From Ifrita kowaldi (taxonomy: Eukaryota > Chordata > Aves > Passeriformes > Cinclosomatidae): DNA of 64,000 nt. Position 1 is the first letter of the stretch; every line of letters begins with the position of its first letter. Below, piece by piece: positions 1-11,991 of the stretch. The translations under genes and the position numbers were made by a program. The stretch lies in contig VZRS01014313.1 of assembly GCA_013398055.1 (NCBI GenBank), positions 1 through 64,000 of the forward strand. Reading direction: 5' to 3'. The notes under the pieces were generated by a model. That model worked only from the letters and a program-made list of their open reading frames with translations, was not told the DNA's origin and ran no database searches.

Positions 1-144
1 GAGAGGGGCACAGCGAGCCAGAGCGCACGTTGTCTTTCCCACTGAAAGAGAAAGAAGATCCAGAAGCTGCAGGAGAGGGGGACAGTGAGCCAGACAGCGC
101 ATTGTCTCTCCCACTGCAAAATGAGAAAGAATACCTACCAGCTT
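1..144. repeat. 72-bp tandem repeat, two units
   Basis: Positions 1-72 and 73-144 align along their length, sharing GAGAGGGG, CAGYGAGCCAGA, CTCCCACTG-type and GAGAAAGAA blocks, with scattered substitutions. The array may continue left of the window. The unit is a multiple of three and sits inside the open frame. Confidence 0.75.
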
Positions 145-491
145 CTCGTCTGGACAGCGATCCTTGGGGCGAGGGGCAAAGTGAACCTTTCCCCACGGCA
201 CTGCCTGAAGAGGCAAAGATGTCGGCTTGTGCCTTGCCTGCCAATCCCACGGAGGAGGCCGATGCAGCATGCATGGAAGCTGGCTGCACCCAGGCCAGCC
301 TTGTCCAGGAAAAGCCAGCAGGGGCTGTGGTGCTGGCAGGGGCATGCAGTGTTCCTGCTTCCCCCGCTGGCATGGCCACTCTCCCACAGCCCCGGGCCCC
401 ACGACGATGGCACTCCATCGTCAAGACGGCCCGGCGGGCTGTGCACCGGCTCTTCTCCTTCAGCTGCCTCAGGGGGCAGCCAGAGGAGTGA
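3..491 (+). CDS. 3' part of an unrecognised repeat-bearing protein frame, open at the left edge
   Basis: An open frame runs from the first bases of the window to a TGA at 489-491, about 162 residues, with no start seen, so it is probably the end of a gene or terminal exon. Two 72-bp units (1-72 and 73-144) are tandem copies; 72 is a multiple of three, so each adds 24 acidic, Ser/Pro-rich residues (GEGDSEPDSALSLPL in the second, HSEPERTLSFPL in the first). The middle is Ala/Pro/Cys-rich. The last 30 residues turn basic and aromatic (RRWHSIVKTARRAVHRLF, then FSCLRGQPEE). I recognise no domain, signal peptide or membrane segment. Overlapping frames on both strands are also open because the DNA is GC-rich, so coding status is inferred mainly from the in-frame repeat and the compositional shift. 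A lineage-expanded bird gene family is possible but is a guess. Confidence 0.4.
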   Translation, partial: EGHSEPERTLSFPLKEKEDPEAAGEGDSEPDSALSLPLQNEKEYLPASRLDSDPWGEGQSEPFPTALPEEAKMSACALPANPTEEADAACMEAGCTQASLVQEKPAGAVVLAGACSVPASPAGMATLPQPRAPRRWHSIVKTARRAVHRLFSFSCLRGQPEE

Positions 492-859
492 GCCCAGCTG
501 CCAGCACCAGGCAGATGCCAAGAGATGGCCGCGCACTCTCAGGCTGTGCAGCTCGCAGAGTCAGCTGCAGCTCCCACAGGCAATGGCACGGGGAGGTATG
601 TGGAGGATGCACCGATGGATGGACAGATGGATGGACGGAAGGATGGATGGTTCCCAAGGCAACCAGTTTCCACAGGTTGGTCCAGCTGCCGGCCCCAGCC
701 CGGCATGTCCAAGCCAACTGGAAGGCAGCCTGGTCAAGGAGAGCCAGCTGAGGAAGGATTGCAGTGCTGCCTTGTAGAATGCCACAGAGGCCAACTTTGG
801 GCCTGGGCAGCATTTTGGGGGTCCATCCCCACTCTGTGCCCGGGCCGCATTAGGAGCTG
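492..859. other. GC-rich non-coding stretch with a GATG microsatellite
   Basis: This follows the stop of the left-edge frame and could be its 3' UTR, but I see no AATAAA. It contains an interrupted (GATG)n run at 614-650. The several overlapping open frames here start at non-ATG codons and reflect GC-rich composition rather than genes. Confidence 0.4.
614..650. repeat. (GATG)n microsatellite
   Basis: Imperfect tetranucleotide run of GATGGATGGACAGATGG type, interrupted by ACA and ACGGAA steps. Confidence 0.8.
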
Positions 860-1296
860 AGAAATGCTGCTGGGCCTCAGCTTTGCCGGCAAAGGAAGGC
901 ACATCTTTCTTTCACATGGGAAATAGGAAAATGCCTCCCTGCATCCCCACAACATGGACTGGAGAAAAGTGCTAACCCCAAAAGAATGACCCGGGGCCCC
1001 CACCTCCACAGGAACCACTGGGATCTCTCACCATCGAGAAGCGCAGGGTGAAGAAGAACCAATGGGACGCCACTGGAGCCAAGTGTGGTGTCTGTCTTCG
1101 GCTTGATATCTCCACTCCCTTTCCGCACTTCTCCCCATTTTTCCCCCCTCTCCCTCTCACCCTCCTCTTTTCTATCCCTCTCTATCTCTCTTCTTCCCAT
1201 TTATTATTAAGTAAAATCCTTGGTTTTGACTTTGGTAGATGATCTCGTTGGCACCTTAATTCATGCAGTAGCATCTCTCACTAATCACATTTTAGC
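860..1296 (+). mobile_element. Possible endogenous-retrovirus LTR fragment
   Basis: The block has promoter-like and LTR-like features on the plus strand: a CCAAT box in AACCAATGGGACGCC near 1057, a long pyrimidine tract (about 1130-1200), then ATTATTAAGTAAAATCC with a weak AGTAAA poly(A)-like signal near 1210. It stops abruptly at the 3' truncated end of the CR1 that begins at about 1299. The overall look matches songbird LTRs I have seen, but I found no second copy, target duplication or clean TG...CA termini. It could equally be unique DNA following the left-edge gene. Confidence 0.3.
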
Positions 1297-1298
1297 CG

Positions 1299-2905
1299 GG
1301 GCTCAAAACTGGGCACAGTGCTGGAGTTGTGGCCTCCCCAGTGCCCAGCACAGAGGGACAATCACCGCCCTGGTCCTGCCAGCCACGTTATTGCTGACAC
1401 AGAATGCCAGGAGCCCATCGGCCTCCTTGCCCACCTGGGCACACGCAGGCTCACCTTTGGCCGCTGTCAGCCAGCACTCCCAGGGCCTTTCCCACTGGGC
1501 AGCTTTCCGGCCACTCTGCCCCCAGCATAGAGCACTGCAGGGCCTTGTTGGGAGATGAGGACAGGACCCAGGCCTTGTTCTTCCTGAAACTCAGCCTTGC
1601 ACCATCGATCCAGCCTTTCCACATCCCCCTGCAGAGCCTTGCTACCCTCCAGCACACTGACACTCACACCCAAGTTGGTGTCATCAAAAATTTAGTACTG
1701 AGGGTGCCCTCAATGCCTTTGGCCACATCAGCAGGACAGATACTGAACAGGACTGGGCCCAGGGGACACCGCTAGTGACCGGACGCCACTGGATGTGGCA
1801 CCATTCACCACCACTCTCTGGGCCCAGTCCCAACAGTTGTTAAGGCAGCAAGGAGTGAACCTGCCCAAACCCTTGGCTGACGGCTTTCCAGCTTTCCCCA
1901 GTGCTGTGGGAGACAGAGTCAAAGGTTGTGCTCAGGTCCAGGAAGACTCCATCCACAGTTTCTCCCTCAGCCCTGAGGTGGGTCACCCTCTCGTCAAAGG
2001 ACATCACATTGGTCAGGCAGGACCTGCCTTTCCTAAACCCACGCAGGCTGGGCCTGATCCCTCGGTTGTCCTCTACGGGTCATGTGATCCCATTCATGAT
2101 GATCTGCTCCAGAATGTTGCCGGGCCCCGAGGTCAGGCTGACAGGCCTGGAGTTCACCGCATCCTCCCTGCAGCCCTTCTTGGGCATGGGTGTCACATTG
2201 GCACCTCCAGTCTGAGACCTCATGACTGCCCAGGACTGATAATAGAAGACAGAGACCAGCTTAGCGAGCTCTTGCACCGGTTCCCTGAGCACCCTTGGGG
2301 GACTCCTGGCCAGTCTTGTAGACTTGTCAGTGTGTAAGTGGCTCTGCAGGTCACTAACATCTTCCTCCGGGATTACAGGGGCTCTAGTCTGCTCCCTGTC
2401 CCAGTCTACTTTTTCAGGGTTCTACTAGTTATCTTCATTTGAGACTCTAGGACAAGAAGGCTTTAAGTACCTCAGCCCCTTCCTTGCCCCTTGTGATTAC
2501 TTTCTCTTCTGCATCCAATAAAGTTTGGAGATTTTCTTTGCCCCTCGTCTTTTTAATAGTGTCTTTATAAAAACACATTTCAGAAGTTGCCAGATTAAAT
2601 TCTAAATTAGCTTTTGCCTCTTTAATTTTGTTTCTGCTTGACCTAATGATACCCTTAAACTCTCCCTGGGTTTCCTCTCCTTTTTCCAAAGGTGACACAC
2701 CCTCCTTTTTTCCTGAGCTGCTGCAAATGGCCCCTGATCAGTCTGGCCAATCTTTTTCCGTGCCATACAGGACCAGCCTGCTCCTGGGCTTTCAAGATTT
2801 CTTTCTTAAAATATGTCCAGTCTTCCTGGTACCCTTTGTTACCAAAAGTAATGGGCTTAATTTTCCTAACTTTAAACTTCTGCAGTCTAAGGATCTACAC
2901 CTGAA
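1299..2905 (-). pseudogene. CR1 LINE, decayed ORF2 (reverse transcriptase) fragment
   Basis: Reading the minus strand from 2905 down gives pieces of CR1 ORF2 in the right order: the linker upstream of the RT (KAQEQAGPVWHGKR at about 2790, then KIKEAKANLEFNLATSE at about 2630), RT fingers (KKGCREDAVNSRPVSLTSGPG at about 2110-2180), the block before the palm (RAQRVVVNGATSS at about 1800), and the post-catalytic segment (LEGSKALQ...LDRW, about 1590-1650). The frame is broken many times. The VPQGSVLGP-type motif at about 1760 carries a deletion, and the catalytic Asp pair (codons at 1680-1685) is reached only after a frameshift. The 3' UTR and terminal 8-bp repeats are missing: the element stops at about 1299 against LTR-like DNA. 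Dead LINE relic. Confidence 0.9.
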
Positions 2906-2910
2906 CTATT

Positions 2911-5900
2911 GAATATAGGTTCCCTTTACAGTTAAGAGGGATTTTTAAAGTTACAGTAACCTTCCTATTCTAATCATGTACTTGAATATAAGTAGGATCT
3001 TTTTCTATTTCTCTATGCTTTTTTTTTTTTCTGATAACAATGCAGGTAACTCAGTTGAAAGAGTATACAAATATTGTTCAGAAATACTATCATATTTATG
3101 ATATCTTAACATATCGGCACTTACACATAAATGTATATAAACAAAAATTAAAGTATATACAGCATTTTACAAATACATGCACAAGCATTTTTCATATTGT
3201 ATTGAAAAATTCTACAACTGAAGAAAAAAAGGACATTGTATACAAAATAGAATTTGAGATTTGAGAAGTTCAGGTATAATCAGTCAGGCTATGTTGTCCA
3301 TCATTTCAAATTCAGTATAGTCATTTAACTGGAGAGGTAACATATTCAGTTCTGATCACCCGTCTTTGACTACCACTTCTTCTACTTCATTTTTTAGAAA
3401 AATAAAATATATTATGTTTCTCTTTATTTCATTCATAGCATATTCAAGCAAAATGGGAATTGGCATCACTAGATGAGTAATCAAACAGGTGGCATCCAAA
3501 CTGGTTTTTAATATGTGCCCAGCAAAGATATGAGGCAGCTGGCAGATTATTTTGCATGCCAAGTAACTCTGATGAAGAACAGCAATCCTTTCAAGCCCGG
3601 AAAAAAAAAAAAAGAGAGAAAAAGAAAAAAGGAACAATTTCTGCAAACAGAGGAAGTTTTTTTTCTGGAGATTACAAGAAGCCTGGCCCTCTTGGCTAAG
3701 CTTTTCAAATATTGCTCATGAGAGAGAGTCTAATTCCTGACTTGGCCAGTCTGTCTCTGTGAACTTTGAGGAACTACATGATTTTATTGCTTAGAGCACT
3801 CTCCACAGCCTTTTAGGCATCATTATGTCTATCTGGATTTCCAGAGTATCTCAGTCAACAATAAAGAGTAGAGAAACACTGGATATGATTTTAACATACA
3901 AAACACAGAGGATAGAACAATGCTTTATGCAAGTGGAAGATTTGGAACCAAATGTGTTTGGAAAGGAAACAGCCCATTTCTGATTTATTTGCAGAATGAC
4001 GATCCCAGTCCCCTGAAGAGATATGAAAATAATTGTCTCTTTTTATACATTTTCTATATGCAGTAGAGATCAAAGTGACATCATCAGAGCAAGGAAAATT
4101 CCTGTCCTGGACCTAATATCTTCTTTAATGTTATAGTAAAAAAAAAAAAAGTTATTCCTCCACAATCCATTACTGTAAGAAAAGGCATCCCAAAAGTGTT
4201 ATGAAGAATGAAAAATGTCATACCTTTGGACTGAGATCTCTCAGGATTTGGTTAGAATTGGAATACAATAAACTCCACAATGAACAAATTGGAAATATCA
4301 TTAAAATGACAGCCCTTCCGAGGTCTGTCTTGCTTTCAATATTTTTGAATAACATGGCTAATAAATTTAAATTGTCCAAAAAAAATCCGAAGGTCTATTT
4401 GCAAAACCAAACACACAAGATGAAAGACTATTTCAAGCATGTTTTTACTCCAAAGGAGAACTTTAAATATGTAAGTATATAAATATATATGCAGGTACAT
4501 ATTTTTTAGCTTTTAAAAGTACGATTCGAAAACCAAAAATGGTCCTTAAAACTTTCTTCTCAACTTCTAGTTTACCTCAATCTGATTTTTGAGCCACTAA
4601 ATGTCAATTGCAATACTAACAATCACAGTTTATCTTATGGCCACAAATTGTTTCCTTTAAAACAAAGGCCATCATAAAAACAACTTACTTAAAAATTAAG
4701 TATCTTGCTTAGGAAAGAATTCTAGTTCTTCAGGAAATGTCTTATTTTTTAGTTAGTAAATTATCTTTTACTATGTTATGTAGTAGACCTAACTATGTAT
4801 CCTTTTTTTTTTTTTAACTTATGAAGAAGAAAAGTGCTTTCAGTACGTAGCACTCCTGCATTACATATAGTTCAAACAGTATAGATACTCACACAATGGC
4901 TCTGAGAAAATGAAATGATAAAATGATTTGCTAAATATATAAAATGGAAGCAAAAAACCAGCCAGGGCTTTTATGTCAAGTTCTGTTGTTATTTTGTTGG
5001 CTTCATAGATAATGAAAACCATATACAAAAATCCTGATTTAAAGGTGACTAAAAAGTTAAGCAGCTTCTGTATCATGAATGGTGTTTAAAAGGACAGTTT
5101 GGTAGATGTTCTTATCTTCAATCCTCAGTCCTCAGCTTGTGTAGAGTTTTCACACCCTTGCATTTCTTTACCCAAAAGACTGTTAGTCAAATTCTGCTAT
5201 CAAAAGTAAAGTTTTTCTTTCAGGGAATATGATGGCGTCCCATGAGCAAAATGCTAACAGTCCCAGCTGAGATCCCAGAGAAAGCTACAGAAATACTCTC
5301 TGTAACAAAGGAGAAAAAAGTATTTTAATATCTGTGTAGCAGTTCATTGCTTATCCTTTGAAAAACTATCAATAATCCAGTAACATGCAAAGCAATGAGC
5401 AAACAGACTTTGCTATTTGATGCATTCTTCTAAACCATCTTTTCTAGACTGAACTTTTCACAGAACTTATATTTCAATACTGAAATACAACCATTTTCAT
5501 GGAGTATTTATTATGAACACATCAGCCATCTATCTGAAAATAGTATCATTAAAGCAAAGGCTGTCAGTGATCTGAGGAAAAACAAATGTTATCAAAGACG
5601 CAATTAAATTATACTTTTTGTTTGTTCACTCTGGAAAGGCACTGCCAACTCCTGAAATAATCAGGGGCAATGAGAGGTTGTTTGACACCTTGCATGCAGA
5701 TCAAGAACTCAAACACTGAACATTTTATTTAACTAAGAAACTAGTCTTTAGAAACCCATCTAACAACATATATTCTTTTACTTTCTCTTAGTTCTTGTCA
5801 ATAATTTTTGTGTAAAACCTAACTTTCCACATTACATTTATTATTCAGTATTCTTAAAAATCACACTGAGTGTCATTAAATCTGAGGAAACACAAGGAAT

Positions 5901-8900
5901 TTGCTTCTTCCTTTGCAGCTTCCTTCCTTAATTCTGGAGGTGCAATGTTGGAGGGGGTGGTTTTGGCTGCCACTTTCTCTTTACATTTGAAGGCTTCAAA
6001 TGTTCAAGGCTTTCTTTCCTTCTTTACATTGTTGAGTGTGTGGTTCTTTTGCATAGTGAATTTTCATATGGAACATCACATGAAATATGATGTTTCATCC
6101 CTCTTTGGATAGCACTACAAAAGCTTTCAGAATCTTTTCATATTTAAAAATGGCTTAGGTGCCTTTTTATTGAATATTTGAATGGATCAATGCTACTTTC
6201 GCCAAGCTAAAGATGTGATTCATTTTTGGTCCAAAAATGAAATGAGCAGACTTTGTCTGCATGCAAATGAGCAGGACAAGAAAAGAAGAGAAGGGATCTT
6301 ACTAAGGGCCTTGATTTGTGTTTTGGGTTTGGGGTTTGTTTTTCCCTACAGATTAAAAGACAGGACTATAAAATGGCATTTCAAAAATCTATTAAAAGCA
6401 TAGGGGAAAATGGGGTGCAAGTCTCCTGGACAGATCCTACCTACCCTGAACCTTCACATGCTTTTCAACAGCATGTAGATTCATAACACCATTATGGACT
6501 AAACAGAATTATAGTTTATGTATTATAGCAGCACTGGGGACAGCACCCACAAGGCCCAGCACACATGAACTCAACATCTCTTAGATGTAACATAGTGTTT
6601 GCCTCTCACAATTTCATGTTTATGAACATCATGAAGTCACAATTAAAACTGGAAATGGAGAGTAGAAACATTTTCACCCAACATCTGCCATCTGAAAATT
6701 GTATGCCTGGTTCAGGTGTATTATCTGTTTTTTCCCTGCAGGTATAAAATCCAACCCCATTAGGAGATAGACCCACTGAACATGTGACAACTGTCTCCAG
6801 CATGTTCTGAGTTTTGTCTGGTAGCTTGGCTTAGGTATGTGAGTTGTAATTGATTACAGTGAAATGAAGTGAATCCATCCCCAAAGCAGGAAGAGAGAGA
6901 CAGGCTCCTTAAAACAGGCTTTACCTGTAATTGACTGTCTGCACTTCTCTAGCCCTTTCAGAGAAACCTAGAACAGATTCAAGTGACCTGTTTTGTTTTG
7001 CCCTGTGGGGCATTGAAATGTTAAAGATACAGCTTAGAGAAGGTTAAGAAAACTAACACCATGATAGTACACAGTACATAATTGCCCCAGAAAATGTGGC
7101 AAAGAAGTCGCCTGTGGATGAAGGCTTTTGTTTATAGCTGGTGCTCTGTAATTGTCTTGGGATCAGATAAAAATTTCCAGTGTGACTCTTTATCTTCAGT
7201 GTTCTGTACAGAACTGATGATCTTCCTCTCCTGCCTTTAAACAAACACCAATTTTTGCTTTATCTTATTTTGACTTCAGCTTTTTTCAACATGTTCACAT
7301 TTCTGTATCATTTCTGTATCATTTCTGATTTGAACAGTAGAGCTTTCCTTAAGAGCAGAAGAAGCTGAGTTATTTAGTGCCACACTCAGAGCTCAGATGC
7401 ACCTATATAAATTCAAACTAAAACACCAACATCAGCAGGGTTACTCCGAGAGTCACTGTGAGGTGTATTGATGCTCTACATCTAATTACAAAAACACACC
7501 TTGGTTGGGTTGCAGTTGGTTTTATGGGGAACAAAAATATGTCTTATTCTTTCTACCTAAGCAGTGTTAATAAAAACAGGATTATTAGAACTGTGTCAAG
7601 GTGTCTGAGAACCTGAATTTGGGCTCTGAAAAATTTTGTCTGGTGTCACTCGACTATTAATAAAAACTATCCAGCTGAGGAGTGCTACTTAAATCGTCGG
7701 TAGGTGAAGGCTCTGGAGAGTAGTTGGTCTTGTCAAAACATGTAGCAGTCATGATGATTGCAAATGGTAGAGACTTATTTTTTCTGATAAAGATCAGTAG
7801 GAGAAATGGGCAACACTCAAATTCAGCTTCTGCACCGACTGAGTGATTTGTGAGTCCATGTCTCTGCTGGAGGTGGGTTGTTCATGTAGTCTATTAGGAG
7901 CTTCTAGTCATTCCTCCCTAAAATCCAGCGTTTTCCCTCCTGAAAATCTTCATGGACAGTTGATACCCTCCTTCAGCTGCACATTTTCTCATCTATGCTC
8001 CATGTTTATTGCTCAAGGCCAAACACGGAAGATGGTAGAAGGGGTCTAGAAGTTCTAGTAACCCCACCAAATTGAAAGGAGAAGAGACCTTTCTATTTCT
8101 ATTTTCTATCCTTTCTATTTCTTGTCCTTGTCCATGCCATGTCTCCAAAGCAGGGATCCAAAAGCCAACTTCTATATAATCCCTATAACTGTAGTACGAA
8201 GACTTTTCCCCCTGCAGTGTAATATATTCTGCAGTGTAATATATTAAGATGAACAAGTATTCAGAGAGCGGTAGGCCCCATATTTGTCTTCATTTTTCAT
8301 TCTAAAAATGTTTATCTAAAATCTGACCCTTAAACTACTAATATTATATAGCGGATATCTTTTGTACAAAACCTGCTTCTGTATCTTAAAATTCACTACA
8401 AGGGAATTTAAATAATTATATAAATATCTTGAGATTGACATTTTGCTTTTCCTGTATGCTCTGAAACAAAATAAATTCTATTCTGTAACAGAAATGTTTA
8501 GGATTTAACACTTTGAAACAGTATGTTTCTTCAAAATATCCTTTGACTAGTATTGTATCAAAAGTGGCAAATATTTTTTTTTTGCTAAATTAAAGCATTT
8601 AATTTGAAGAAAGTACTTCCTTTATATTTGTATTTTTAAAAATGATATTATTTTTAGCTGTAACTTTCACTTTTAGTTTTGAGTTATTGGTGAATCAACA
8701 AATTATTCTTTTACTCCTTGTATTCACAAGACTGAATAACTAGACATTGCTATAATAATTAAAAAATAAAACTAGTATTTCTGCTTAAGATATTGTAAGA
8801 ACCAGAAACTAGGCAAGCCTCTCATGGGCATGTGTTATTTGGGGTTTTTTTAAGATCACTGGAATTTTTCTGTTTGATGTATTTTCACTGAGCCTTTTAA

Positions 8901-9517
8901 GTAATTGCCCCTGTCACATGCAAGCCTTACCTGCTCAAGATCCTCAAAGTATTTTCAGCTATAAAACCATCTCTCTTTCTCTTTTTTAACATTTTTTTAT
9001 TGGTGATCATTGGTAAGTAGATTGTAATGGAAAAACCACAAAGATAATTCTCCACTGTTACAATGCACATCTTTAACCTTGAGATGTTACAAGAATAAAA
9101 GAGTAGGAAACGAATAATCACATTTTCTTGGAAGGAATTTGTTCATTTACAGCTGTAGTCTGAGATTTGCTAAGATGATGATTCAGCTGGTGGGATGGAA
9201 TGTGATAAGAAATGATAATAAACTGGCTGTAGGCCAAACCCATAAAAACAAGGTAGAAAATTTCCAGAGAACTACATTTCTGAGACAGACATATGGATAA
9301 TGCTTTAGACTACATGTAAACATTTATTGATACTGGTATCCAGTAATCAATAATTCTCAATAATGGAAGCATTTTCAGCAGAGATATTCAAGCTATAACT
9401 AAATTTTATTTTCACTATATGGTTGTCCTTAAGGATACCTTAAAGATAAATTGTGAATTTTTCCTTCAGGAACTATTCACAAATATAAATATCTAAATAA
9501 ATAAATAATCTGGGGAC
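2911..9517. other. 6.6 kb of AT-rich, single-copy-looking non-coding DNA
   Basis: I see no exon-like frame, RNA gene or recognisable mobile element. There are homopolymer tracts (T near 3020, A/G-rich 3600-3630, A near 4140, T near 4805, T near 8575), a 17-bp tandem duplication at 8212-8245 and a short 11-bp repeat near 7303. Open frames of 60-96 codons are scattered, overlap on both strands and lack plausible starts or splice contexts. Confidence 0.6.
8212..8245. repeat. 17-bp perfect tandem duplication
   Basis: CTGCAGTGTAATATATT occurs twice back to back (8212-8228 and 8229-8245) without mismatch. It looks like a recent replication-slippage event. Confidence 0.9.
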
Positions 9518-9713
9518 TCCTCCTGTTGCTTTCCACAGGCGGCTCTGCAGCGCTGGAGCACGATGTTGCGACCTTCCAAAAGCGTCTCCTTAGTGAAGCC
9601 GCTCGGCAGGACCAGCACACACTCACACACGCGTGCACGCACACACAAACATAGCTCCAGTAATATGGCAATGAGGCAGGAAGGGTCTCAGTGTAGAGCT
9701 CCAAGGATGAAGG

Positions 9714-9719
9714 TTTATT
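9714..9719 (-). terminator. Poly(A) signal of the solo LTR
   Basis: AATAAA on the minus strand (TTTATT on plus), about 60 bp downstream of the TATA-like element. The matching position in the second LTR copy is TTGATT, so the signal is lost there. Confidence 0.6.
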
Positions 9720-9776
9720 GCAGCCGCTCTGGGAAGGGACCCAGGGATGAAGACAGAGAACAATGGAGAGTCCAGG

Positions 9777-9784
9777 TTTAAGTA
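9777..9784 (-). promoter_or_regulatory. TATA-like element of the solo LTR
   Basis: TACTTAAA on the minus strand, in the position expected for the U3 promoter relative to the AATAAA. The second copy has the related TGTTTAAG. Confidence 0.45.
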
Positions 9785-10143
9785 TGGGAATGGGGCGAGC
9801 ATCACAGACCAATGATCTCAGGGCATGGGGGCGGTACACAGGCGGGACCAGGGAATGGGAGCCAATTGGGAAGCTCTGGGGGAGCGGTGATAGGCAAGGG
9901 CCAATGGGGGGAACCTGGAGTGGAGAACTTCCCAGGGCATGGGACATGTAATAACGAGGTGGGGAGGCCACAGGCCAACCAGGGAAGTAGAACTGGGGTA
10001 CATAACTATAACAGAACAGAGCATCCTGGGAGAAGCTTCTTTTCTCACCCTAACCTGGGGAGGTTCTCTGATACTAGGCATGGTCCTACGAGTGGCTTCT
10101 CTTTGTCCCTTGTATTGTAGGCTCACCAGCCACCATATCCTCC

Positions 10144-11914
10144 TAATTTCAGTGCATGTGGGACTAAGAGAAGAGCAAATGAATATGGGAAGATTGTTTT
10201 CAAATGGAGTTTCCTCTTTTTCTTTCCCTGGTTTTCATCTGCTATCTTGGACTCAACTTTTCTGTTCCTGTAACACAGAACACATCTGTAGCCCCATTTC
10301 ACAATATACCCAAGACACTTGTGCTAGGAGCGTTTGACTTTCAGTGGAAGAGCTTTGGGTGGTTAGCCAGGATTTTACAGTGCCAAGTGGAAGATCTTGA
10401 AATGGAGTAGGATGAATCATGGGTGTCACAGACCTTGTTTGTTTTTATTGTCAATATGGAATGACAAAGGACTAAAATCTTTTTTTGCCTTTTCCTTAAT
10501 CACTTTATGGTTACCGCTGCCTAACACCTGAAGGAAGGGTGTACCTCCTGATGTTTTCACGTGATAGGCAAAGCACCTAAACTTGAACTGCAATTGCTTT
10601 TACACTGGATGTGCCACAGTATTTATTTAATCCTTATTCATTACTGCAGATGTTGCTTCTTATCCTTCAGTGAGATCTATTCTCTTGCAGTTGCTGTGGA
10701 ATATGATAGCACATCTGTGATTGTGATTTTCTTTGATTTTCTCCAAATATTCCCCCAAATGAAACACACTGTCATGAATCCTGGTTTAGTTCATTCAAAA
10801 CATGAATCCTGTTTTGCTGACTACGCTATTTTGTCACAAATGAGTTGTTCAGGTTGCTTAAAGAAATCACTGGCAAAGGTATCAGGAAAAGTAGGTTTAA
10901 TAAAGTCTGTAAAAGGATGACAAAATTCAGTGGCAAGGTTCACTCTACTCCCTACTGCGTGGGTGAAACTTACAGAGGGAAATCAGATAAGAATGAATTT
11001 TAAATGATTGATGTGGAGGATGGGGATATTAAGGGTAAGGATAGAAAGGGTGAGGGTGAAAAGGGATGAAAGTGAACCTTCCATTGAGTCACAAGTTTCA
11101 GAGTGGACCCTCTTGTCAGACTTGACTGATGGTTTCTGTCTAAAGGATTTAGCAGCATTTAACCAATTTACTAAGTTAAATTTTTATAAAATGATCAATA
11201 GACTTTACTACAGTTACAACAATGACTTAATTAGACTTATGAGAGGGCAATATTTATGCTATACATGCTATAAGGTATTTAAATCAATTCACAGACAAAA
11301 ATAAGGAAGGTACAAAGGTATATTGTGAAAAATTCCCCTCAAGTTCATGGAAATACTCACATCAGTTGCCTTTGCATCTCGCAACAGGCTTAGGATTAAT
11401 GAGCTTCAAGGATCTGGGGTATCAGCCCAGGCCCCATCAGCAGCTTTTGGCGATGGTCCATCAAGTATCTCAAATTCAAGGATTTGTGAGTTCTGAGAGT
11501 TGTCCCACTCAGAGGAAGGTGCTGGCACAGCCTCCAGTGGTCCAGGAGACCTTGAAGAGCCTCACTTAGGGCCACTTTTTATAGGATCACAAAATAATGG
11601 GGTTTAGTAATCAATAAACTTCTATCCTCAGGTTGATAATCACTGGAGTTTCTAAAATATTTGGAATTTTTTTTCCAAAATTCCTGTAACAATGGAACTA
11701 GAGTCTCCAAAACTCCAGGTATAATAGTATTGTTCCACTCAGTCTTTGATTAAGGTAGGGAATGTTCCAAGGCTGTCAGGGGATTACTGATTATCCCTCA
11801 CTCTTCACTCAGTATTGCTCCCACCTTGGCCATGCAAGAGTTCCTGGTATGACCGAGGGACAGTTTACTGCCCAGCTCATTGCACAAAGATTAAGGAGTA
11901 ATGGGAATTCTTGA
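10144..11914. other. Unrecognised non-coding DNA, possibly an old repeat
   Basis: No coding exon is apparent. From about 10920 to 11914 the texture changes: purine-rich stretches (11015-11070), then a GC-richer section (11370-11575) followed by a minus-strand TATA box (CCTATAAAAAG at about 11578-11588). It runs directly into an LTR tail at 11915. It may be part of an old retroelement, but no second copy is in the window and no protein motif survives. Confidence 0.3.
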
Positions 11915-11991
11915 GATCCTATTTTTATCCCCATCCCACTGTTAGAGAGTGAGTGAGTGGCTCTGTTACTGGCTGGGGTTAAACCATGACA
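11915..11991 (+). mobile_element. LTR 3' end fragment (TGTCATGGTTTAACC family)
   Basis: The fragment ends in GGCTGGGGTTAAACCATGACA at 11971-11991, the reverse complement of the left end of the LTR at 36178. The preceding GAGTGAGTGAGTGGCT matches the U5 of the same family at 20150-20203. Only about 77 bp of U5 is recognisable. Confidence 0.65.

Larger units (their letters stand above)
9524..10137 (-). mobile_element. Solo LTR, copy 1 (614 bp, 6-bp target duplication)
   Basis: The block is bounded by the direct repeat TCCTCC (9518-9523 and 10138-10143), a 6-bp target-site duplication of the size made by class II (ERVK/alpharetrovirus-like) elements. The plus-strand ends are TGTTGC... and ...CCATA; the second copy shows the original terminus was CCACA, so one terminal base has mutated. 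Orientation is minus: AATAAA is at 9714-9719 and a TATA-like TACTTAAA at 9777-9784 lies about 60 bp upstream of it. The U5 side holds a CA/CG alternating run (about 9616-9650), and the U3 side has several CCAAT/ATTGG motifs. No gag, pol or env sequence lies beside it, so it is a solo LTR left by LTR-LTR recombination. It aligns along its length with 53072-53685. Confidence 0.87.

Noticed and set aside
85..1200. Several overlapping open frames on both strands after the left edge, up to 230 codons
   Set aside because: They begin at non-ATG codons, overlap the repeat-bearing frame in other phases and read through a GATG microsatellite; GC-rich composition explains them.
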